From the NCBI GenBank assembly GCA_015486895.1, contig WFQT01000396.1, positions 1-11,494 on the forward strand: 11,494 bases of DNA. Direction: 5' to 3'. Both the position numbers and the translations under genes were made by a program. Source of the DNA: Anaerolineae bacterium. GTDB lineage: Bacteria > Chloroflexota > Anaerolineae > JAADDB01. Positions 6,912 to 11,494 of the stretch are shown here, piece by piece; positions within the stretch are counted from its first letter, which is position 1; each line of letters opens with the position of its first letter. The notes below the pieces were generated by a model. That model saw nothing but the letters and a program-made list of their open reading frames with translations, was not told the DNA's origin and did not search any database.

Positions 6912-8137
6912 TTATGCTCCAAAACGGCGGCATACACCGCTTCCACGCCGCTCACCATTTGGGCAGCACTAAAGTGGCAGCGCACGTGCTCCCGGCCGGC
7001 TTTCCCCAAAGCGATTCTCCAGGCCGGCAGGTCCAGAAGGCGACAGATAGCCCTGGCCAGAGCGGGGGCATCTCCCGGCGGCACCAGCAAGCCGGTTTCC
7101 TTATCCAGCACAATCTCCGGCACGGCGCCGGCAGCAGTCGCTACCACCGCGCGCTCAGCAGCCATCCCTTCAATAATCACGCGGCCGAACGGTTCCGGCT
7201 CCACTGAGGCGTGAACCAATACATCCAACGATGGCAACAATGCCGGCACGTTTTCTTGGTGGCCCAGGAAGCGCACTCGACTGGCGATGCCCAATGCCCG
7301 GGCCAGTTGTTCCAGCTCTTCCAGGTAGCCTTGCTGCCCCACCTCCGGCTCACCAATAATCCAGGCCACCAAGTCGGGGTAATCCTGGGCAACCCGCTCA
7401 ACAGCCTGCAAAAAGACACGATGCCCTTTCCAAGGCACAACGCGCCCCACGATGCCCACCAGCGGTGCCTGTGTTGGCGTTTGCCATTGCTGCCGCAGGG
7501 CTGGATTGGCAACGGTGGGGAAATCGGCCACGTCCAAGCCGTTATAGACAACCGACAATCGCTCCCGGGAAACACCCAGCGCCGCCATCTGGTCAGCGAT
7601 GGCTTGCGATATGCAAATGTAGCGGCGGACGCCTCGATCCAGCCAGCGATCAAAAAGGGTCCACTGGTCCCAGCCCCGCACGTGGCTGACCACCGGCAAG
7701 CGATTCATATTGGCCGCCCACACCGCCCCCCGGCTCACCGTCAGCCGGTCATTTACGTGTACTAAATCCGGCTGTACCCGCGCCATGATAGAAGCCAGTT
7801 CTTTAGCCTGGGGGTAAAAGCGCCGGGCGATGCGACCAAGAAAGCCAAAGCCATGCCACATTTCCTTCACGACAGGCCGACGCCGTATCCAGGCACCGAT
7901 ATTCCCCCCGCGAATCCTGTCAATACCGCCGCCATAGCGAACAGCCTGCCCTTGAGGAGAAAGCACACTAACGACGTTCACCTTCAAGTCAACAAAATGT
8001 CCGTAGCGTCGTTGCCCCCGGGCCATAATGACGGCAGGTTGATAGCGCCGGTCAAGATGGCGCAGCAAGTATTCTAAGCTGGTCAACGACCCGGCCGCCC
8101 GTGGTGCTAAGTCCACGTATAAGATCCGCTCAGCCAT
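6908..8137 (-). CDS. GT4 family glycosyltransferase
   Basis: This 409-residue GT-B enzyme has an N-terminal glycine-containing loop AAGSLTSLEYLL (14-25), a basic stretch at 73-107, DLVHVNDRLT (124-133), SHVRGWDQW (151-159), YNGLDVADF (198-206), the GRVVPWKGH loop (231-239) with Arg232 and Lys237, and EPFGRVIIE (315-323), an EX7E motif with Glu315 and Glu323. ETGLLVPPGD (347-356) follows as in other GT4 proteins. It starts 3 nt after the Wzz-like gene stops (TGA-GCT-ATG) and overlaps the polymerase gene by GTGA. No strong Shine-Dalgarno is close, so translation probably depends on coupling. A role in assembling the repeat unit is expected; donor and acceptor are unknown. Confidence 0.9.
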   Translation of the reverse strand: MAERILYVDLAPRAAGSLTSLEYLLRHLDRRYQPAVIMARGQRRYGHFVDLKVNVVSVLSPQGQAVRYGGGIDRIRGGNIGAWIRRRPVVKEMWHGFGFLGRIARRFYPQAKELASIMARVQPDLVHVNDRLTVSRGAVWAANMNRLPVVSHVRGWDQWTLFDRWLDRGVRRYICISQAIADQMAALGVSRERLSVVYNGLDVADFPTVANPALRQQWQTPTQAPLVGIVGRVVPWKGHRVFLQAVERVAQDYPDLVAWIIGEPEVGQQGYLEELEQLARALGIASRVRFLGHQENVPALLPSLDVLVHASVEPEPFGRVIIEGMAAERAVVATAAGAVPEIVLDKETGLLVPPGDAPALARAICRLLDLPAWRIALGKAGREHVRCHFSAAQMVSGVEAVYAAVLEHK

Positions 8138-8140
8138 AGC

Positions 8141-9319
8141 TCAACGGGATGTCCCCTCACGAGAGCGCCGCCATGCTCGTTCAATTCCTTCCAGCAAGAA
8201 AGCCAACAAGATGCCGACCAGCAAGGAAGCGCCAAAGGCGACAGCCAAGTAGCGCCCCATTTGAGTGGGGGCGCGCCTGACTGGGATTCTATCCCCTTTA
8301 TCCAACCAAACCAGATAGCCAGCGCTCAGGGCCTGGTCTTCTTTAATTTTGGCTTCCCTCAACTTATTCAATAGGAAGTCATATTGCTTCCGGTTATGGC
8401 TCACATTGTCCTGCAAAATCTGATACTGACCTTCAACGCCCACCAGTTCCGCCAGTCTGCTTTCCATCTGGGGAATCAGGGTGTCATAACGGCGTTGGGC
8501 AGCCTGTTGGCCGGAAGCGAGAGCGCTTTGCTGATCGGCATTGCTCAAGTCAGACTGTGCTAAACTACGATAGAAGTCAGCGGTGGCGGTGGCTCCTCGC
8601 ACCTCTGCAGCTTCGCTGCTCTTAAGAGCCCCTTCCGCTTGCCGCCGGTAGCTCATGGCAAGGGCTTCTGCTTCTGCGGCCTTGACGCCGGCCAATTGCT
8701 GGTTGCTACGATAACTGCGAATCGTCGCTTGCACCGCATCCGCCTCCGCCGGCACGGAATTGATGCTGTACTTGAGCCGGAATTTAGTCAATGCTTCCTG
8801 TGCCACTGATAACGCTTGTTCCTGAGCTTTGACTTGCTGATCGATAAACTTCCGCGACTCGCTCACCGGCAACGCTCGCGTTTTACGAAAGGCATCCAAA
8901 GCATTTCGCACATGCGTATCCACAATGGTGCGGGCTAAAGTGGCCGTGGGTTCATAGAAAATAACGACGACATATTGTTCATCCGGGATGGGCCACATCT
9001 CGTAGTTAATGTCAGCAGGCGTTTTCTGCAAGTGTAATTCTTGAATAGTCTTCCAGGCAACAGAACTTTGCCGTAACGTCTGAATAAAAGCGTCCCTGGT
9101 AGCTCGTACCGACTCGCTGGCCCCTACAGAGCGATAAGAAGAATACAACGCCACATTGTCCGACTCAGTGGGCAGCGCTTGCAAGCGAACTGACGCTTGA
9201 TAGCGAGGTGGTTTGCGTGCTTGATAATAATACACACCACCAACAGTTAACACGACCAACAAGGAAATCAACCACCACCGCTTCCACAGGATATGCAAAT
9301 AGGTTTTAATATCGTTCAA
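8141..9319 (-). CDS. Wzz-type polysaccharide co-polymerase (chain-length determinant), no kinase domain
   Basis: This 392-residue protein has the standard co-polymerase layout: a short cytoplasmic start DIKTYLHILWKRWW (3-16), a first membrane helix (about 17-33), a large extracytoplasmic part, and a second helix (356-376) with a short Arg-rich tail. The external part has a Wzz-like beta/alpha base (38-150) and a long helical region (155-330). Residues 210-275 are unusually rich in Ala, Glu, Gln and Ser, perhaps an extension of the coiled coil. The segment before the second helix (RIPVRRAPTQ) is the short proline motif of the family. It lacks a BY-kinase domain and a tyrosine-rich tail. Wzz proteins set the chain length made by Wzy, here two genes downstream. 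The start is TTG (9319-9317), directly after an in-frame TAG, with AGGGG 9 nt before it; the next in-frame Met would remove the first helix. It is first in the operon. Confidence 0.87.
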   Translation of the reverse strand: MNDIKTYLHILWKRWWLISLLVVLTVGGVYYYQARKPPRYQASVRLQALPTESDNVALYSSYRSVGASESVRATRDAFIQTLRQSSVAWKTIQELHLQKTPADINYEMWPIPDEQYVVVIFYEPTATLARTIVDTHVRNALDAFRKTRALPVSESRKFIDQQVKAQEQALSVAQEALTKFRLKYSINSVPAEADAVQATIRSYRSNQQLAGVKAAEAEALAMSYRRQAEGALKSSEAAEVRGATATADFYRSLAQSDLSNADQQSALASGQQAAQRRYDTLIPQMESRLAELVGVEGQYQILQDNVSHNRKQYDFLLNKLREAKIKEDQALSAGYLVWLDKGDRIPVRRAPTQMGRYLAVAFGASLLVGILLAFLLEGIERAWRRSREGTSR

Positions 9320-9373
9320 CTATCTATCCCCTAAGATTCATTGCTGTACTATGCTGGGTCACACGGAGACAAA

Positions 9374-9402
9374 AGTATAGCACAATGAGAACATTTGACC
9401 AA
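9374..9402 (-). promoter_or_regulatory. Predicted sigma70-type promoter of the polysaccharide operon
   Basis: On the minus strand, TTGGTC (9402-9397) is followed after exactly 17 nt by TATACT (9379-9374). TG at -15/-14 makes an extended -10 (TGCTATACT). The -35 matches only TTG of the consensus, which the extended -10 may offset. The predicted transcript starts near 9367 and leaves a leader of about 48 nt before the TTG of the Wzz-like gene. No other good promoter is visible before the operon. Confidence 0.6.
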
Positions 9403-9510
9403 AGCACCGCGGCGACTCGCGCCAATAACACCTATTAGCTTCCATATAGAAGACCTCATGCCAGTTGACGTGCACCACGGAAGATGAAAAATAGCACACT
9501 CTCGGGCAGG

Positions 9511-9577
9511 ACACAGATTTATACAGGCTTCGCACATAGATTTTTCTTCTCTTGGTTTTATCTGTGCCAATCTGTGT
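9511..9577. repeat. Palindromic intergenic repeat, 'CACAGATT' family, unit 3
   Basis: This 67-bp unit is bounded by a perfect 9-bp inverted pair, ACACAGATT (9511-9519) and AATCTGTGT (9569-9577). A second, nested pair, GCACATAGAT (9532-9541) and ATCTGTGC (9560-9567), flanks a T-rich loop. It has the same words and length as the unit at 918-984, about 8.5 kb away. It lies 95 nt past the stop of the ATPase gene, so in the transcript it could form a hairpin that helps stop or stabilise that mRNA. Confidence 0.75.
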
Positions 9578-9671
9578 GCATCAGCGTCATCAGCATCCAA
9601 TTGTTAGGGAGGCTGATAGGAAAGATTCAATGGAGCCAACCAACCATATCTGTGCTTACCTGAAGCAGCTT

Positions 9672-11108
9672 TCACTCCACCGGCTGATTTCTCATCAACT
9701 GGTATCCTCGTTTCCGTTTAGTAACTACCTTCCCCAGTTCCGGGTATCCCTCCAGTTGTTTGCGCAAGCGGCGCATCGTTTCGGTGACTTTAGCCCGTCC
9801 CAAATGCGATACCTGCCCCTCTCCCGGCAGAGATTCTCCCCACACAGAATGGAGGATTTCGGCCACGGTGCAATAACGTCCCTGATTTTGCAACAGATAA
9901 TTGTACAGCCGACGCTCTACGGGTGAAAATAGCATTGCTATCACTTCTTCTTCCACGGGAATGACCTGCTCCTCCGCAAGCTGCTCCCGGACGAAATTCT
10001 GGAATAATCTCCCCGGCAAGTAGAGATTCTCCTCCTCTCGCCCGACCATCATAACCTCACCCATTAGATAGGCCAGTGTCTCTTTCCTCCGCTGCAATGA
10101 CGCGCTGCCAATTCTATCTCCTCGCATGACTTCTTGCAATGTCTTGACAAGTCGCTCACGCGCCGGGAGACGAACCGGCGCTGATATGGTCGTTTCCGGC
10201 ACAAGGCCGGCATCCTTCCACCAACGCAAGAAAAATGGTTGCAACCGAGCACCCACTTGGGCCATGAAGAGTTCATCCTCCGGCGAAGTAATTCCCTGGC
10301 TTGCGCGGGCGAGCAGGTAAGCCCGCATCACTTGCCTGATCAGGTAAGGATGGCCGCCGGCTAAGTTAAAAATAGCGTCTATCTCCCCCGCGTCCAACGA
10401 GGCACCGTCATAACATCCCGTGATCCCGGCAATTAAAGCTTTAGCATCTCTCGCAGAAAGCAGCCCCACCGCTACGCTATCTGCCATATCCAGAAAGGAA
10501 GAAATCGTCGCTGTGACCTCGCCGGGGAAACGAGAAAGCGGCCTGCGAGTTGCCAGGAGAAAAGAGAAATCCATAGAAAGAGGTTGCAAAACAGCCAGAT
10601 CGCTCCTCTCAGCTCCCACCAGAAAATCATCGGCCCGATCCACTATCAAAATAATCCGCTCCTCCTCTCTTTCAGCCCTCAGGCCTCTAATCAACTTGGA
10701 GGTAATCTCATCGACCGTCGCACTTAGAGAAACATCTACCGCCAAGGAACGGGCCAAATGCAACAGGAAATCCTGAAACGGGGATACAGCATCTTCAGTA
10801 TGCAGCTTACCATAACGGGCACCACAGGATATGATCCGATAACGCCTGCCTGACGATCTAACCTCCCTGTATATTTCCGCTAACTGCGAGTTATCTCGCC
10901 TCTCATCCCCCGAAGACCCTGATACCGCGCCCAAAATACGTCCCACTTCCCGCAAGAGAGCGCTTTTACCAATCCCCCGGGGGCCAAAAAGGCTCATAGA
11001 GCCGGGGTACTCACCTCCCACCGTTCCGAAGATTTCCCACAGGAGCATTTCGCGGTTCACAAACAGTCGATCCAGACACGCATTTGTTATTCGTCTTGGC
11101 TCTGTCAC
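9672..11108 (-). CDS. AAA/STAND-like ATPase fused to a C-terminal OmpR-type winged-helix domain
   Basis: This 478-residue cytoplasmic protein has an N-terminal P-loop ATPase with Walker A GPRGIGKS (42-49), Walker B IILIVDRAD (152-160), a sensor-1-like strand ending ATRRP (186-190), and AGGHPYLIRQV (250-260) in the helical lid, as in Orc1/Cdc6-like and STAND ATPases. Residues 385-472 form a winged helix of the Trans_reg_C type: PVERRLYNYLLQNQG, then VAEILHSVWG, the recognition-helix region VTETMRRLRKQLE (441-453), and the wing VVTKRKRGYQL (461-471). No receiver domain is present. It probably binds DNA with activity set by ATP or a bound ligand. Its position just upstream of the operon promoter suggests, but does not prove, that it controls that operon. 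The start is GTG (11108-11106) with AGGAAG 6 nt upstream. The order, ATPase before wHTH, is the reverse of SARP/AfsR proteins. Confidence 0.88.
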   Translation of the reverse strand: MTEPRRITNACLDRLFVNREMLLWEIFGTVGGEYPGSMSLFGPRGIGKSALLREVGRILGAVSGSSGDERRDNSQLAEIYREVRSSGRRYRIISCGARYGKLHTEDAVSPFQDFLLHLARSLAVDVSLSATVDEITSKLIRGLRAEREEERIILIVDRADDFLVGAERSDLAVLQPLSMDFSFLLATRRPLSRFPGEVTATISSFLDMADSVAVGLLSARDAKALIAGITGCYDGASLDAGEIDAIFNLAGGHPYLIRQVMRAYLLARASQGITSPEDELFMAQVGARLQPFFLRWWKDAGLVPETTISAPVRLPARERLVKTLQEVMRGDRIGSASLQRRKETLAYLMGEVMMVGREEENLYLPGRLFQNFVREQLAEEQVIPVEEEVIAMLFSPVERRLYNYLLQNQGRYCTVAEILHSVWGESLPGEGQVSHLGRAKVTETMRRLRKQLEGYPELGKVVTKRKRGYQLMRNQPVE

Positions 11109-11137
11109 GGCTATCTTCCTTTCCTGTCATCAACGAA

Positions 11138-11152
11138 GTGGCAACCAGCCAC
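11138..11152 (-). other. Small hairpin in the leader of the ATPase-wHTH gene
   Basis: The minus strand can pair GTGGC with GCCAC around a 5-nt loop, about 14 nt upstream of the Shine-Dalgarno. A second small inverted repeat, GCAGG/CCTGC, lies at 11204-11220. Either could be chance. I find no convincing sigma70 promoter for this gene between 11109 and 11379. Confidence 0.25.
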
Positions 11153-11352
11153 CTGACACTTTCTGCTCAGCAACTGATACCTGTAAAATAGATATTCTAA
11201 GTTGCAGGCTTAGGCCCTGCGAAACCTACCTACGCGGCCTGCATAGCAGTCACTGCAAGTCAACTTTGTATGACATAGCACTCAGTTTCAACTGCCGTGC
11301 TCAAGAGGGGGAACAAAACTGTCGGGTAGAAATAGAAGCACCATCAAGGGAA

Positions 11353-11416
11353 GCCGTGGGGAGAAGGCTTCCGCAGCAACTATCGGGCGGCCTGATTGTC
11401 ATCTTCTCCCCACGGC
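11353..11416 (-). terminator. 14-bp inverted repeat across a gene end, possible terminator
   Basis: GCCGTGGGGAGAAG (11353-11366) and CTTCTCCCCACGGC (11403-11416) are perfect inverses with a 36-nt loop. In the minus-strand transcript, the first arm lies in the last codons of the partial gene and the stop (11382-11380) is in the loop. Only a weak T-rich run (TTCCCTT) follows, and the loop is long, so it is not a textbook Rho-independent terminator. It may instead stabilise the 3' end. Confidence 0.4.
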
Positions 11417-11494
11417 ATAGCCTCCGCAAACTGCAACCACTCCTGTAAAAGCGGCACCCGAATCCGGAAGCGATTTCCAGCTCCCGCTACCAAA
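11380..11494 (-). CDS. 3' end of a gene entering from the right, ATPase-like C-terminal tail
   Basis: Reading the minus strand from 11493 gives 37 residues with no start inside the window, then TAG (11382-11380). The tail contains NRFRIRVPLLQEWLQF. The pattern 'aromatic/basic-R-V-P-L-L-x-x-W-L' is familiar from the end of the helical region in large bacterial AAA/STAND ATPases. The nearby regulator has a comparable stretch, NLYLPGRLFQNFVRE (361-375), just before its winged helix. It could be a second ATPase related to that regulator, without the winged helix. The fragment is too short to be sure; the reading frame itself is likely real because its composition is protein-like and the context is same-strand. 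Confidence 0.5.
   Translation of the reverse strand, partial: LVAGAGNRFRIRVPLLQEWLQFAEAMPWGEDDNQAAR

Larger units (their letters stand above)
9320..9671. other. Intergenic region between regulator and operon: repeat plus promoter
   Basis: From the operon side it holds the 48-nt leader, the promoter (9374-9402), and possible operator words just upstream (CCAAAGCACC at 9399-9408, CCAATAACACC at 9422-9432, and the palindrome GCGACTCGC at 9412-9420). Next is a palindromic repeat (9511-9577) with a GCTGATGACGCTGATG-like tail at 9580-9595. The last 76 nt up to the regulator stop show nothing recognisable. An 83-codon open frame crosses the region but has no coding character. Confidence 0.65.

Noticed and set aside
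7211..7765. Plus-strand open frame of 184 codons
   Set aside because: It is antisense to a GT4 gene with complete EX7E and donor-binding motifs, and its Gln/His/Pro-rich content is typical of antisense frames.
9324..9341. Five-codon upstream ORF (ATG to TAG) in the operon leader
   Set aside because: It has no Shine-Dalgarno of its own and overlaps the AGGGG used by the Wzz-like gene; too short to support without profiling data.
9349..9600. 83-codon minus-strand open frame between the ATPase gene and the operon
   Set aside because: It runs through the palindromic repeat and the promoter, has an unusual Cys-rich composition with no known motif, and has no clear Shine-Dalgarno. It is best explained by the repeat.
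11266..11448. 60-codon plus-strand open frame near the right edge
   Set aside because: It crosses both arms of the 14-bp inverted repeat and lies antisense to the more protein-like partial frame at 11380-11494; it has no recognisable motif.

Overview
The window reads as a bacterial cell-surface polysaccharide (exopolysaccharide or capsule) locus. Every supported gene lies on the minus strand, so the text below follows transcription from right to left. The mix is a Wzz-type co-polymerase with no fused kinase, a Wzy/WaaL-family membrane protein, three GT4 glycosyltransferases, a PssD/PssE (Alg14/Alg13-like) pair, and an ATPase-winged-helix regulator. Together with frequent non-ATG starts and moderately high GC, this fits a Chloroflexota (Anaerolineae-like) chromosome. 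That is a judgement from gene content only, made without a database search.

Right edge (about 11100-11494): the last 37 codons of a gene that enters from outside the window end at 11380. Its tail resembles the C-terminal end of large bacterial ATPases. A 14-bp inverted repeat straddles its stop. Next comes a GTG-started 478-residue protein (9672-11108) with an N-terminal AAA/STAND-like ATPase module and a C-terminal OmpR-type winged helix, a plausible regulator of the neighbouring operon.

Gap 9320-9671: it holds a 67-bp palindromic repeat of the 'CACAGATT' type and, next to the operon, a good sigma70-type promoter with an extended -10 (TGCTATACT).

Operon 1239-9319: eight genes run wzz-like, GT4, Wzy/WaaL-like, GT4, SAM methyltransferase, TuaC-like GT4, pssD, pssE. 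After a 3-nt gap between the first two, every junction overlaps (GTGA, an 8-nt overlap, ATGA, ATGA, TGATG, ATGA), so the genes are almost certainly co-transcribed and translationally coupled. Their products would add and methylate sugars on a lipid-linked repeat unit (GTs, PssD/E, methyltransferase), polymerise or ligate it (Wzy-like) and set chain length (Wzz-like). No initiating phosphoglycosyl transferase and no Wzx flippase is present in the window.

Left part: a 405-nt gap (834-1238) holds two more palindromic repeats of the same family. Beyond it a TTG-started HD-domain phosphohydrolase (42-833) is probably a separate transcription unit. I see no RNA genes, insertion sequences or CRISPR arrays, and no clearly novel system. 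The points most worth a second look are the ATPase-wHTH regulator beside a second ATPase-like gene, the palindromic repeat family placed between transcription units, and possible operator sites at the operon promoter.
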